Below are positions 51,563-60,369 of a stretch of 64,000 bases of DNA, piece by piece (positions within the stretch are counted from its first letter, which is position 1; each line of letters opens with the position of its first letter). The notes under the pieces are model-generated. The model was not told the DNA's origin. It did not search any database and was given only the letters and a program-made list of their open reading frames with translations. Source of the DNA: an uncultured Alphaproteobacteria bacterium (GTDB taxonomy: Bacteria; Pseudomonadota; Alphaproteobacteria; Bin95). A program made the translations under genes and the position numbers. The DNA lies in the NCBI GenBank assembly GCA_938083135.1, contig CALLKY010000047.1:1-64000 (forward strand), written 5' to 3'.

Positions 51563-52080
51563 GTTGCCAACTCACTATCCGCATAAGGATCCTGAATTCC
51601 GATCCGCTTCAGCGCGCGCACTTCCATAGCTTCCATAATCTCTGCTTCGTCATCCTGGACATGGTCATATCCCGCCAAGTGTAACACGCCATGAACAACC
51701 ATATGCGCCAAGTGGCTGGCAGGCGATATCTCAGCCTCGCGGGCTTCTGCCAGGACCGTTTCGAGCGCAATTGCGATATCACCATAATGTCCGTCAATCG
51801 GCATCTCGCCAGGCTCTGCCGCCGGGAATGAGATGACGTTGGTTGGTTTGTCTTGGCCCCGATGGTCTGCATTGAGGCGCTGTAAGGCCTCATCATCAGC
51901 CAATAATACAGTCAGCCCTGCATTTTCAGGAAGCCCAGATTCGGCCAATGCGACTTTCAATGCTTCGCTAACTGCAGCCTCGGCTTCGTCCTGTAGGAAA
52001 GGAGCAATCCGCCAGGCGTCATTTTCCAGGATAATGTCCTGCGGACAATCCGGCTCTTCAGTTGGGGCTTCGTCAGTCAT
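51559..52080 (-). CDS. ybeY: rRNA maturation factor YbeY
   Basis: Zinc-dependent endoribonuclease involved in 16S rRNA 3' end maturation and late 70S quality control (173 aa). The metal motif HGVLHLAGYDH (HGxLHLxGYDH) is intact. The start is ATG 52080 ([10 protein letters not shown]), overlapping the phoH stop; the longer frame to 52158 lies inside phoH and is not conserved. Confidence 0.97.
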   Translation of the reverse strand: MTDEAPTEEPDCPQDIILENDAWRIAPFLQDEAEAAVSEALKVALAESGLPENAGLTVLLADDEALQRLNADHRGQDKPTNVISFPAAEPGEMPIDGHYGDIAIALETVLAEAREAEISPASHLAHMVVHGVLHLAGYDHVQDDEAEIMEAMEVRALKRIGIQDPYADSELAT

Positions 52081-53041
52081 GGCTGGATGTTTTCGAATGT
52101 GCGTCATAGGCAGCGACGATCTTGGCGACGAGTTCTTCGCGGACCACGTCGCCGGCATAAAAGCGCGTAACGGCTACGTCAGGAACGTCCTTCAGAACTT
52201 CCAGCGCATCATTCAGGCCGGATTTCTGGCCGCGTGGTAGGTCCGTCTGGCTGGGATCACCATTCACGACCATATGGCTGCCTTCGCCGATACGGGTCAG
52301 CGCCATTTTCATTTGCATTGGCGTGGTGTTCTGCGCTTCATCCAGAATTATGAAGGCGTTCGACAGCGTGCGTCCGCGCATAAATGCTAGTGGTGCTGCC
52401 TCAATTTCCTCATTCGCCAGCTTCCGCTGCACCATGTCGCCCGGCATCATCACGCCAAGCGCGTCTTTGAGAGGGCGGAGGTAGGGATCAACCTTCTCAT
52501 TCAGATCACCGGGCAGGAAACCAAGACGTTCGCCGGCTTCAACGGCTGGGCGGGACAGGATGATGCGTTCAACCTGCCGCCGCTTCATCATTTCCACGGC
52601 AACAGCGACCGCAAGGAAGGTTTTGCCTGTGCCGGCGGGGCCGATAGAGAATGTTAGCTTCGATTTACGCAGCGTTTCGACATAGCGGCTTTGCGCGCCT
52701 GCGCGAGGGCGGATTGGGCGCTTATAGGTGTCGATTGGTTGGCCTTCTGCATCATTTGGACCAAGCCTGGAGGCGCGCGCGACGGCTGCGACGCGGTTAT
52801 CATCAAGCGCGCCGCCTGATTTGGCTTCGGCGTATAGCTGATTAATCGCTGTCTCAGCAGCGGCGACGGCGTCCGAAGGGCCAGTGATCGCGACCTGCCC
52901 GCCGCGTGAGGCCAGATTCACACCAAGTTCCCGTTCCAGCCGGGCGAGATGGCGGTCATAAGCGCCGAAGAGTGTTGGCAGCGGCGCTTCATCCTGAAAT
53001 GAGACTTCCGCGCGGGCGTCGTCGCTATCATCAGCGGTCAA
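52073..53041 (-). CDS. phoH: PhoH-family ATPase
   Basis: PhoH-like P-loop ATPase (322 aa) with Walker A GPAGTGKT (134-141) and Walker B-type segment [13 protein letters not shown]. An N-terminal KH-like nucleic-acid-binding region spans about residues 30-75. It is linked with RNA metabolism together with YbeY. TTG start overlapping the miaB stop by 4 nt, with normal family length from this start. Confidence 0.95.
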   Translation of the reverse strand: MTADDSDDARAEVSFQDEAPLPTLFGAYDRHLARLERELGVNLASRGGQVAITGPSDAVAAAETAINQLYAEAKSGGALDDNRVAAVARASRLGPNDAEGQPIDTYKRPIRPRAGAQSRYVETLRKSKLTFSIGPAGTGKTFLAVAVAVEMMKRRQVERIILSRPAVEAGERLGFLPGDLNEKVDPYLRPLKDALGVMMPGDMVQRKLANEEIEAAPLAFMRGRTLSNAFIILDEAQNTTPMQMKMALTRIGEGSHMVVNGDPSQTDLPRGQKSGLNDALEVLKDVPDVAVTRFYAGDVVREELVAKIVAAYDAHSKTSSHD

Positions 53042-54411
53042 GCCGCACTCTCCTGTTTTGGGTCGGCCAATGAGCCTACCAATCCGTTAGGGGCACCACG
53101 CGCGACGCGGACATCGGATACTGCACCAAATAGAGCATCCGCGCGGACGGGGTCCAGATCAATATGGGTTGCTTGCAGCCAAGGTGATCGGCCCACAAGC
53201 TGGCCGGGCTTTTTACCGCGCCGGTCAAATAGCACCGGGACAATACGGTCTGCCATGGCCTCATTGAAGGCGAGTTGCTGTTCATTCAGAAGGGCTTGCA
53301 GGCGCTGCAAACGCTCACTCTTCACCGCTTCCGGCACCTGGTCCTTGTGTTCAGCAGCAGGCGTGCCCGGGCGTTCACTGTATTTGAAGGAATAGGCTTG
53401 GGCAAAGTTGACTTGCCGGATGAGATCAAGCGTGTCTTCGAAGTCCTGATCTGTTTCGCCTGGGAAACCGACAATAAAATCTGACGAGAGTGCCAAGTCG
53501 GGCCGCACAGCGCGAAGGCGCTCAACAATGCGGAAATAAGCCTCACGGCCATGGCCACGGTTCATCCGCTTCAAAATTCGGTCTGAGCCTGACTGCACTG
53601 GAAGATGCAGGTAGGGCATCAGCTTCGGCGTATCGCCATGGGCGGCGATTAAGTCATCATCCATGTCGCGGGGGTGGGAGGTCGTGAAGCGGATGCGCTC
53701 TAGGCCATCAATCTTCGCAAGCTCCCGGATGAGTTGGGCCAAAGTCCAAGTTTCGCCGTCCTCGCCCGCGCCGTGATAGGCGTTGACGTTCTGGCCAAGC
53801 AGCGTGATTTCCTGCGTGCCTTGGCCGACCAACCTGATCGCCTCATTGCGGATATCGCCGGCGGGCCGCGAATATTCAGCACCCCGCGTGTAGGGCACGA
53901 CACAGAATGTGCAGAACTTATCGCAGCCTTCCTGGATCGTCAGAAACGCAGCCGCACCCTGGGGCGCTGATTGTTCGGGTAGAGAATCAAACTTAGTTTC
54001 CGTTGGGAAATCCGTATCGACGATATGCTCGCCCCTGTCCGCTAGGATCCGACGAACCATGCCGCCAAGGCGGTGATAGGCTTGCGGGCCAACAACGATG
54101 TCCACAGACGGTGCCCGGCGGCGAACTTCGTCGCCTTCAGCCTGCGCGACGCATCCGGCGACCGCGATGAGCATGTCGTCTTCGCCAGCTTCCCGCCTGG
54201 CTTCCCGCATCAGGCGGAGGCGTCCGATTTCGGAATAGACCTTCTCCGCCGCTCGTTCGCGGATATGGCATGTGTTCAGCACGACCAGATCAGCGTCCTC
54301 TGCTGTGTCCGTGCGTTCAAAGCCGATGGGGGCGAGTACGTCTGCCATGCGGGCGGAATCGTAAACGTTCATCTGGCAGCCGTAGGTCTTGATGAAGAGC
54401 TTGCGCGCCAA
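53038..54411 (-). CDS. miaB: tRNA-2-methylthio-N6-dimethylallyladenosine synthase
   Basis: Radical-SAM methylthiotransferase modifying A37 of tRNAs (457 aa). The N-terminal MTTase domain has cysteines in [16 protein letters not shown] and AVAGCVAQ for the auxiliary cluster. The radical-SAM cluster motif is [10 protein letters not shown], and a C-terminal TRAM domain follows. TTG start ([12 protein letters not shown]). 54 bp after the acyltransferase gene. Confidence 0.98.
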   Translation of the reverse strand: MARKLFIKTYGCQMNVYDSARMADVLAPIGFERTDTAEDADLVVLNTCHIRERAAEKVYSEIGRLRLMREARREAGEDDMLIAVAGCVAQAEGDEVRRRAPSVDIVVGPQAYHRLGGMVRRILADRGEHIVDTDFPTETKFDSLPEQSAPQGAAAFLTIQEGCDKFCTFCVVPYTRGAEYSRPAGDIRNEAIRLVGQGTQEITLLGQNVNAYHGAGEDGETWTLAQLIRELAKIDGLERIRFTTSHPRDMDDDLIAAHGDTPKLMPYLHLPVQSGSDRILKRMNRGHGREAYFRIVERLRAVRPDLALSSDFIVGFPGETDQDFEDTLDLIRQVNFAQAYSFKYSERPGTPAAEHKDQVPEAVKSERLQRLQALLNEQQLAFNEAMADRIVPVLFDRRGKKPGQLVGRSPWLQATHIDLDPVRADALFGAVSDVRVARGAPNGLVGSLADPKQESAA

Positions 54412-54465
54412 GGGATCTGTTACCTTTGAAAGTTCAGGCGGACAGTAGAATTCGCCAGCGTTCTG

Positions 54466-55311
54466 TCAAGTTCCAGCAGCCTCATTTGGGGCTGCTGGCA
54501 GCGCAATTTGCGCGTCTGGCGCTGGAAGTGCGGGTGTTGGGGCGGTCCGGCCTGTAACCATTGCGGTAACGCCAGCGGAAACCGTCTGCTGACAGGCGCT
54601 GGCCATGGCCCGGCGATTTGCATAATCATCCATGCTGACAGGCTCATGGAACTGGATTTCAACCTTAGTCCGCTGGGCTTTCAGGAAGGACCAAATGTGC
54701 GGGAGCAGCGCCATGTCACCATACCACGCGACCAGTGGGCGCTGAGCGCGCGTGAGCGGTAGTCCATCCATTTCAGTATAGGCGATGGAAACCGGCTGAA
54801 CGGTAACGGCGTGTCCATTCACCTGATTTTGAGCAACGGAAAACAACGCGCTTTTGAAGGTCAGGACCCGTGCGCCGTCATAGCTGGTGCCTTCAGGAAA
54901 CAGAATGACATTGCCGCCGCTTTCAAAGCGTTCCTGCACGCGGGTGCGTTGGGCGCCAATCTTCGTACGCTGCTCGCGTTCGACGAATATCGTCCGCTGC
55001 ATCTTGGCCAGCCACCCGGCGATGGGCCAGTTAGCGATATCAGACTTCGCAACAAATGATCCTTCGATCACGGCCCCAAACACAAAAATATCTAAGTAAG
55101 ATACGTGGTTAGATACAAAGAGCGTTGGGTGGATTTGGCTCATCTGGCCAGTTGTTTCGATCTGAATGCCGAAGATGCGCGTGACGCCGCGATGGAAACG
55201 GCGCGGTATTCGGTCGGCAGCCTTAAGCTTCAGCAGCAGGGCCCCGGCTTGCACAGGCGCCAACAACAACATCCAGCCAATCAGGGCCAACATGCGAAGA
55301 AGCGGCATCAT
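54466..55311 (-). CDS. 1-acyl-sn-glycerol-3-phosphate acyltransferase family (PlsC/OlsA-like)
   Basis: Membrane-associated acyltransferase (281 aa). The N-terminal helix is MMPLLRMLALIGWMLLLAP. The acyltransferase block I is FVSNHVSYLDIFV (NHxxxxD) and block III is ILFPEGTSYDG. It follows the OlsB-like gene with an ATGA overlap. In ornithine-lipid synthesis OlsA adds the second acyl chain to lyso-ornithine lipid, and the pairing supports that role. A PlsC function in phosphatidic acid synthesis is the alternative. The frame upstream to 55419 lies within the OlsB-like gene. Confidence 0.9.
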   Translation of the reverse strand: MMPLLRMLALIGWMLLLAPVQAGALLLKLKAADRIPRRFHRGVTRIFGIQIETTGQMSQIHPTLFVSNHVSYLDIFVFGAVIEGSFVAKSDIANWPIAGWLAKMQRTIFVEREQRTKIGAQRTRVQERFESGGNVILFPEGTSYDGARVLTFKSALFSVAQNQVNGHAVTVQPVSIAYTEMDGLPLTRAQRPLVAWYGDMALLPHIWSFLKAQRTKVEIQFHEPVSMDDYANRRAMASACQQTVSAGVTAMVTGRTAPTPALPAPDAQIALPAAPNEAAGT

Positions 55312-56264
55312 GCGCCCAGGTCGGCTCCAACCGCATCTCCGGCACCGGTGCGCTCCCGCACACTTTGGTAGCGCTTCGCGTAATCGGCGGCCAGTTGGTC
55401 CGTGCGGACGACGACGCAAACATCGACCGTATCGAACTGTTCATCAATCACTGCACCATCGCCAATCATGGCACCGAGGCGGAGATATCCCCGAAGCAGG
55501 GGTGGTAGGGCGTTCTGCGCTTCCTTCTCGTCAATTTCGCTATCAGGCAATAAATCCATACGCACGTAGCGCTTGCGGATCGCTTTGGGACGCAATTGCG
55601 GTGGTGCCAGATGCATCTTATGCAGATAACTCAGCGCCAAGGCGTGCTTTTTTGGGTCTGCGCCAAGGAATGAGGCACAGCCGAACATGATTTTAACATC
55701 ATGCATGGCGATATAATGCGCCAATGCCCGCCACATCAGATTCATTACGCCAGCACTGCGGAAATCTTTGTGGACGCAGGACCGACCAAGCTCAAGCACC
55801 TGGCGTCCACCCCGTAACAGCTTGCGAATGCGGAATTCGTCCTGGGTGTAGAATTGGCCCGCTTTGGCAGCGACATCACGGCGAAGCAAGCGGTAGACGC
55901 CAACAACGCGGTTGGCGACAGGGCCGCCATGATCAAGCACAATTAAGTGATCGCAGAACTGATCATACCGGTCAAAATCCAGCCGAGCGGCCTCGACTTC
56001 TGGGGATGGTTTAGCGGATAGCTCCTCGTAGAAGACCTCATAGCGCAGGCGTTGCGCTGCCCTAATTTCAGCATCAGTTTTGGCAAGGCGCACTTCAAGC
56101 GTTCTGGCAACGAGGTGAAGTTCGCCAAGACGAGCAGGCGCTGGTCCGCGCCGCAGCGCCCGGACAAACGGAAACGGCTTGCGGGCACCAAGACGTCTGC
56201 GTGGCGGGCGCACCCGTTTCCAGGGCCGTCTCTTCGCTAAGGCGCGCTTGAGCGCAATCCGCAT
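55308..56264 (-). CDS. GNAT acyltransferase, OlsB-like (ornithine lipid synthesis)
   Basis: A 318-residue GNAT-fold protein of the OlsB / hemolysin-like group (COG3176 type). LEVRLAKTDAEIRAAQRLRYEVFYEE, VVGVYRLLRRDVAAKAG and ELGRSCVHKDFRSAGVMNLMWRAL are typical. OlsB attaches 3-hydroxyacyl chains from acyl-ACP to ornithine. The start is placed at ATG 56264 with AGAGGT upstream, preceding a very basic leader (MRIALKRALAKRRPWKRVR); the open frame to a GTG at 56357 is less likely. The overlap with the PlsC/OlsA-like gene suggests they work together. Confidence 0.85.
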   Translation of the reverse strand: MRIALKRALAKRRPWKRVRPPRRRLGARKPFPFVRALRRGPAPARLGELHLVARTLEVRLAKTDAEIRAAQRLRYEVFYEELSAKPSPEVEAARLDFDRYDQFCDHLIVLDHGGPVANRVVGVYRLLRRDVAAKAGQFYTQDEFRIRKLLRGGRQVLELGRSCVHKDFRSAGVMNLMWRALAHYIAMHDVKIMFGCASFLGADPKKHALALSYLHKMHLAPPQLRPKAIRKRYVRMDLLPDSEIDEKEAQNALPPLLRGYLRLGAMIGDGAVIDEQFDTVDVCVVVRTDQLAADYAKRYQSVRERTGAGDAVGADLGA

Positions 56265-56477
56265 GGGCTGTTCTACCTCTGTCGCTGCTTCGGACGACCA
56301 GGCTTCGGTCGGCCTTATCGACGGTCGAATTGCGCTACGTTGATGAGACCTTATCACGTGTCAGTTCCTCGCACGATAGGGCTGGATGCGACGCATTGAA
56401 CGAACAAGTGGGGGCGATATCGACCTGACCCAAGAAATTTAATGTACCTGCTTGGGGATATCTGGAGGGGGAGGCAC

Positions 56478-56505
56478 AAAAAAACCCCGCACAATGGCGG
56501 GGTTT
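56478..56505 (-). terminator. intrinsic terminator of mucR
   Basis: Read on the minus strand, AAACCCCGC and GCGGGGTTT form a perfect stem around a 6-nt loop, followed by a run of seven T. Located about 50 bp after the mucR stop. Confidence 0.92.
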
Positions 56506-56552
56506 AGATGTCTTTGCGGGCCAGAAATCATCTGGCCTGGCAGCCCGGTGTA

Positions 56553-56969
56553 TCAGCGCCGGCGTGCGCGGGTCCCGAGACCAATTTTTTTCGCGAGCGA
56601 GCTACGCTGTGCAGCATAGTTCGGGGCGACCATTGGATAATCGTGGGGTAGGGACCACTTTTCACGATAATCTTCTGGAGACATGTCGTATGCAGTCTTC
56701 AAGTGACGCTTCAACATCTTCAGCTTCTTGCCGTCTTCCAAGCAAATCAAGTAATCTGGGGTAATAGACTTCTTGATTGGTACAGCAGGTTGCGGTTTTT
56801 CTGCTCGGGGTGCGCTATCAGCGCCAACAGATGCCAATGTTGTATAGACTTGGCGAATTAATTCTGGGAGATCGCTTACTGGCACCGGGTTGTTGGCGAC
56901 GTGGGATGAGACAATCTCAGTCGTGTGCTCTAGTAGTTCGCGGGACATGGTGACTTCTGCTTCGGTCAT
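56553..56969 (-). CDS. MucR/Ros-family transcriptional regulator
   Basis: A 138-residue regulator of the MucR/Ros family, zinc-finger proteins that bind AT-rich DNA and control exopolysaccharide, motility and other surface functions in alphaproteobacteria. The finger region reads PDYLICLEDGKKLKMLKRHL with the Cys, Asp and His pattern seen in MucR (Asp replaces the second Cys of Ros), followed by YDMSPEDYREKWSLPHDYPMVAPNYA. The start is ATG 56969 with GGAGAAAG upstream; the frame to 57032 is not conserved. Own terminator downstream; divergent from the tusA-like gene. Confidence 0.95.
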   Translation of the reverse strand: MTEAEVTMSRELLEHTTEIVSSHVANNPVPVSDLPELIRQVYTTLASVGADSAPRAEKPQPAVPIKKSITPDYLICLEDGKKLKMLKRHLKTAYDMSPEDYREKWSLPHDYPMVAPNYAAQRSSLAKKIGLGTRARRR

Positions 56970-57025
56970 GCCGATCTTTCTCCAGAATTGCTTTAGCGAT
57001 AAAAACCTGTGCGGGCTGAATAGAC

Positions 57026-57053
57026 TTGGCAAAGCATTCGCGCAACATATATT
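57026..57053 (+). promoter_or_regulatory. probable promoter of the tusA-like gene
   Basis: TTGGCA (57026-57031) and TATATT (57048-57053) are spaced by 16 nt, placing transcription start near 57060 and a short leader before the ATG at 57076. Confidence 0.55.
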
Positions 57054-57075
57054 TTAACTCCGTAGAGGAAGGTTT

Positions 57076-57324
57076 ATGGCTGAAGCTGAAAATAGACAGG
57101 CTGACTACTTGCTCGATATAACGAAGGACCGTTGCCCGATGACTTTCGTTAAGACGCGATTAATGCTGGATAAGATGCAATCAGGGGATACGCTGCATGT
57201 GCGCCTGAAAGGCGAAGAACCGTTGAAAAACGTGCCCCGCTCAGCCAAGGAATTGGGGCATGTGGTCGCAGATCCTACACTTGATGCAAATGGCACTGCG
57301 AGCATTGTTATAGAAAAGGTCTAA
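57076..57324 (+). CDS. TusA-family sulfurtransferase-like protein
   Basis: An 82-residue TusA/SirA-like protein. TKDRCPMTFVKTRLML carries the conserved Cys of the CPxP-type motif, but the second Pro is Thr, a variant I have seen in alphaproteobacterial members. GDTLHVRLKGEEPLKNVPRSAKELGH is the second half of the fold. TusA proteins relay persulfide sulfur for tRNA thiolation or cofactor synthesis; some members serve selenium metabolism, which is of interest given the selenoprotein 3 kb downstream, but nothing here proves a link. GAGGAAGG precedes the ATG. Its 3' end overlaps that of the rimI-like gene by 4 nt. Confidence 0.85.
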   Translation: MAEAENRQADYLLDITKDRCPMTFVKTRLMLDKMQSGDTLHVRLKGEEPLKNVPRSAKELGHVVADPTLDANGTASIVIEKV

Positions 57325-57821
57325 AGTAGAGTGTTCAGTGTTCTCGCCATGATTTTGGCATCCACGCGATATCCATCTCGCGGATAGTAAGCAGGGCGTG
57401 TGCCAACTGTAGTGAACGCCATTGCTTCATAGAAAGCTTTTGCAATGATGTTATCATCTGCGACCTCTAGCAGAATGCGTTCGTAATTGCCGCTTTCGGC
57501 TTGGGCGGCGAGCAGTTTCAATAAATGTCGGCCAAGACTGCGTCGGCGAAATGCATCCCCGACCGCGATATTAATGATGTCCATGTCCGCGCCTGCGCGC
57601 ATCGCCAGCACCGCACCTGCTGGCCCCGTAACACCTGGTGCAAATGCGATGACGCCAGCGCCACCTTCATCCAATACGCGCGTGATATCTCGGATTTTCC
57701 AGCCGCCCGCCCCGCCATCGGCATGGGCAGATTTAAACAATGCTGCGACTGCGTCGGCATCATCAATTGTCATTGCTCTGAGGTCGAGCGTGACGTCAAC
57801 GTTTTTTGGGGGCAGCAGCAC
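57321..57821 (-). CDS. GNAT N-acetyltransferase, RimI-like
   Basis: A 166-residue single-domain GNAT protein. VGDAFRRRSLGRHLLKLLAAQAE carries the acetyl-CoA pyrophosphate loop (usual Q/RxxGxG/A) and LLEVADDNIIAKAFYEAMAFTTVGTRPAYY the C-terminal fold element typical of RimI-type enzymes. RimI acetylates the N-terminal Ala of ribosomal protein S18; whether this is the genuine RimI is likely but not certain. GTG start with AAGGA upstream. It lies close to the miaB/ybeY block, where rimI is often found in alphaproteobacteria. Confidence 0.82.
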   Translation of the reverse strand: MLLPPKNVDVTLDLRAMTIDDADAVAALFKSAHADGGAGGWKIRDITRVLDEGGAGVIAFAPGVTGPAGAVLAMRAGADMDIINIAVGDAFRRRSLGRHLLKLLAAQAESGNYERILLEVADDNIIAKAFYEAMAFTTVGTRPAYYPRDGYRVDAKIMARTLNTLL

Positions 57822-57852
57822 GCGTCTAAATCCTTGTCATTAGGGTGAACTT

Positions 57853-58905
57853 ATGCGCATTTCTGCCACTATGATCAAACATCTATTCCTTGTTGCCGCG
57901 GCTTTTGCTGCTTGGGCCGTCGGCGCTGCCCCGCGGGCGTTAGCGGCGGACCACGCTGTAATCGTGATGTATCACCGGTTTGGCGAGAGCCGGTATCCCT
58001 CGACCAACGTAACGATGAAACAGCTGGAAGCGCACATTGCCCATTTGAAGCGTGGCAAGTTTACAGTCTGGCCGCTGAAAAAAATCGTTGCGGCGATCAA
58101 AGCGGGCGAGCCTTTGCCCGATAAAACCGTCGCCATCACAATTGATGACGCCTATGCATCTGTCATGAAGCGGGGGTTGCCGAAGCTGAAAGCAGCAGGC
58201 TTCACAGCGACATTATTTGTATCGACCGAGCCGGTGGATGCCGCCTTGCGCGGTTATATGAGCTGGGATGATATCCGCAAAGCCCTGGATGATGGGTTTG
58301 ATATCGGCGCACACACCATCAGCCATGCCCATCTGGCAGATCTACCATTAGCGGATGCTGAACGTGAGATCGCATTCAGTAATCAGCGCTTCAAGGCCGA
58401 ATTGGGCTTTGTCCCTGAGCTTTTCGCTTACCCTTACGGTGAGACAACCATAGCCGTCCGCGATGCAGTCAAAGCCGCGGGACATGCCGCGGCATTTGGC
58501 CAGCATTCGGGCGTCGCCCATGCGTCCGAAGATATGTTCTATCTGCCGCGTTTCTCGTTGAACGAAAAATACGGCGCGCTTGATCGGTTTCGCACGTTGA
58601 TTTCAGCGCTGCCAATGGATGCGCGGGATGTAACGCCCAGTAACATCACACTCGATAAATCGACAAACCCGCCAGCATTTGGCTTCACAGCGGGTGAGGT
58701 CGCAGGGAATTTGAATGGCTTGGCCTGCTATGCAAGCGGCCTTGGCAAGCTGAAGCTGCAAAAGCTGGGCGCGCGGCGGGTAGAGGCGCGCCTGCCGCGC
58801 CGTCTGAAACCAGGCAGGCATCGCGTCAACTGCACCCTATCCGCCGGCGGTGGCCGCTGGCGCTGGTATGGGCGCCAGTTCTATGTGCAGAAGCCAGCCA
58901 AGTAG
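57853..58905 (+). CDS. secreted polysaccharide deacetylase (NodB-fold) protein
   Basis: A 350-residue exported NodB-homology protein. The signal peptide ends near APRALAADH. The NodB motifs are VAITIDDAYASVM (Asp-Asp), IGAHTISHAHLAD (His-x3-His), and FAYPYGETT. The last roughly 90 residues form a separate beta-rich region (NCTLSAGGGRWRWYGRQFYV) that may bind carbohydrate. Periplasmic or surface action on N-acetylated glycans is expected. The start, ATG 57853, has AGGGTGA upstream and is 31 bp from the divergent rimI-like gene. Confidence 0.9.
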   Translation: MRISATMIKHLFLVAAAFAAWAVGAAPRALAADHAVIVMYHRFGESRYPSTNVTMKQLEAHIAHLKRGKFTVWPLKKIVAAIKAGEPLPDKTVAITIDDAYASVMKRGLPKLKAAGFTATLFVSTEPVDAALRGYMSWDDIRKALDDGFDIGAHTISHAHLADLPLADAEREIAFSNQRFKAELGFVPELFAYPYGETTIAVRDAVKAAGHAAAFGQHSGVAHASEDMFYLPRFSLNEKYGALDRFRTLISALPMDARDVTPSNITLDKSTNPPAFGFTAGEVAGNLNGLACYASGLGKLKLQKLGARRVEARLPRRLKPGRHRVNCTLSAGGGRWRWYGRQFYVQKPAK

Positions 58906-58908
58906 ACG

Positions 58909-60000
58909 TTAGATCACGCGGCAATCTCTGACGATTTCCGGTTTGACCTTCAGGCCGTGGCCCGGTGTCTCTGGTGCTGTCATGATGCCATTGACCGGTT
59001 TCGCCCAGTCGATCCACAAATCGCCCAGCAGGCCCATATCTTCAATGATTTCGCCGTTTGTGATCGACGCCATCAAGTGAATCATGAGTTCAGGATAGAG
59101 ATGCGGCGCGATTTTCAGGCCGAAGGTTTCTGCGATGGCGGCTGTCTTGCGCAGGTCCGTCAATCCGCCCCGGATAACGTCCGGCTGTAGGATCGGGCAG
59201 ACCGGGTTCTGGAAAAAAGGCTTCAGGTCATAGCGCGTGAAGTGGCTCTCGCCGCCGACAACCCGTGTGTCCAACGCATTAGCGACGCGGAAATAGCCTT
59301 CATAGTCATCTGGCACGACAGGCTCTTCCAGCCAGTAGATGCCGTAGTCTTGAATTTTCTTACCCATTAGGATGGCATGGTCGGCAGTGTAGGCCATGTT
59401 TGCATCAACCATGATGTCAACATTATCGCCCACGGCTTCGCGAACGAGGCGGACGTTTTCAACATCATCCTTATCGCCCCAGACGAAGCCGATCTGCATC
59501 TTGATCGCTGAGAAACCTTCGCTCTTGAAGCGCAGCGCTTTCTCAATCATGCCTTCGCGCGTCATGCCGCGCCACACGCCCGAGCCGTAAGCTTTGACTT
59601 CTTTCTGCGCATGTCCCCATAGCCGATGGAGCGGCATGTTCGCTGCTTGGCCAACGATATCCCAAAGTGCCACATCAATGGCGGAAAGCCCAAGCACGGG
59701 CGCGCCGCCGCGACCGTCAGCCAAGGTGGAGGTCCAGAGGTCCTTCCAGATGCCTTCAACTTCAGTGGCGTCCCGGCCAATGATGCCAGGTGCTAGCTGT
59801 TCTTCAATCGCTGCTTTGGTGGTGCGCATGCCTTCACGGAGATACAGCTGGTAGCCAAGCCCGACATGTCCTGCCGCTGTTTCGATCTCACACAGCAATA
59901 TATCGCGGTCCCGGCTGTATCCGGCCTGCAATGAGGGTTGCTCCACATAGGGCACGCTTAGCAGTATGACGCGGACATCCTTGATGGTGAGATCACCCAT
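58909..60000 (-). CDS. enolase-superfamily enzyme (mandelate racemase / muconate lactonizing type)
   Basis: A 363-residue enolase-superfamily member. Ordered features: the N-terminal capping domain, FSAIKMQIGFVW with the KxK-like base position, the metal-ligand Asp in IMVDANMAY, Glu in YWLEEPVVPDD, Glu in VVGGESHFTRYD, then the His in KIAPHLYPELM. The metal site looks complete (Asp, Glu, Glu). The substrate, probably a sugar acid or a related carboxylate, cannot be assigned. It ends only 3 bp from the converging deacetylase gene; the DUF1330 gene lies just upstream, 3 bp away, in one transcription unit. Confidence 0.9.
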   Translation of the reverse strand: MGDLTIKDVRVILLSVPYVEQPSLQAGYSRDRDILLCEIETAAGHVGLGYQLYLREGMRTTKAAIEEQLAPGIIGRDATEVEGIWKDLWTSTLADGRGGAPVLGLSAIDVALWDIVGQAANMPLHRLWGHAQKEVKAYGSGVWRGMTREGMIEKALRFKSEGFSAIKMQIGFVWGDKDDVENVRLVREAVGDNVDIMVDANMAYTADHAILMGKKIQDYGIYWLEEPVVPDDYEGYFRVANALDTRVVGGESHFTRYDLKPFFQNPVCPILQPDVIRGGLTDLRKTAAIAETFGLKIAPHLYPELMIHLMASITNGEIIEDMGLLGDLWIDWAKPVNGIMTAPETPGHGLKVKPEIVRDCRVI

Positions 60001-60003
60001 GGT

Positions 60004-60291
60004 TTAGACGCCCTCTACAATGATCATTTGGAAATCAGCCGCATTTTCGCGGGCCGCACGGGCTTGGCGATATTCCGGAGAATCATAAAAGGCCTTCGCA
60101 GCCGCAACGTCATCAAACTCCAGCACGACGACGCGGCGCGATTCGTCATCGCCTTCCATGGTGACGATCGGGCCACCGCGCACCAGGAATTTGCCGCCAT
60201 TCTTGGCGATCGCATTGGGGGTCAGGGCTTGGTAGCCCTTGTACTTCTCAGGGTTGGTCACGTTCACGTGGGCGATCACATAGGCTGTCAT
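60004..60291 (-). CDS. DUF1330 family protein
   Basis: A 95-residue ferredoxin-like-fold protein. MTAYVIAHVNVTNPEKYKGYQ and VVVLEFDDVAAAKAFYDSPEYRQA are the DUF1330 signatures. Function is unknown. The start is ATG 60291 with AGGAGC upstream; the open frame to 60492 is not conserved and runs under the divergent selenoprotein. Co-transcribed with the enolase-superfamily gene. The 78 bp up to 60370 holds both divergent promoters. Confidence 0.9.
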   Translation of the reverse strand: MTAYVIAHVNVTNPEKYKGYQALTPNAIAKNGGKFLVRGGPIVTMEGDDESRRVVVLEFDDVAAAKAFYDSPEYRQARAARENAADFQMIIVEGV

Positions 60292-60369
60292 TGGAATAGC
60301 TCCTGGCTCGAATGATGTGTTGGAGACATGATAGGGTGAAGTTTGAACGACAGGGAAGGGACCTTGGGC

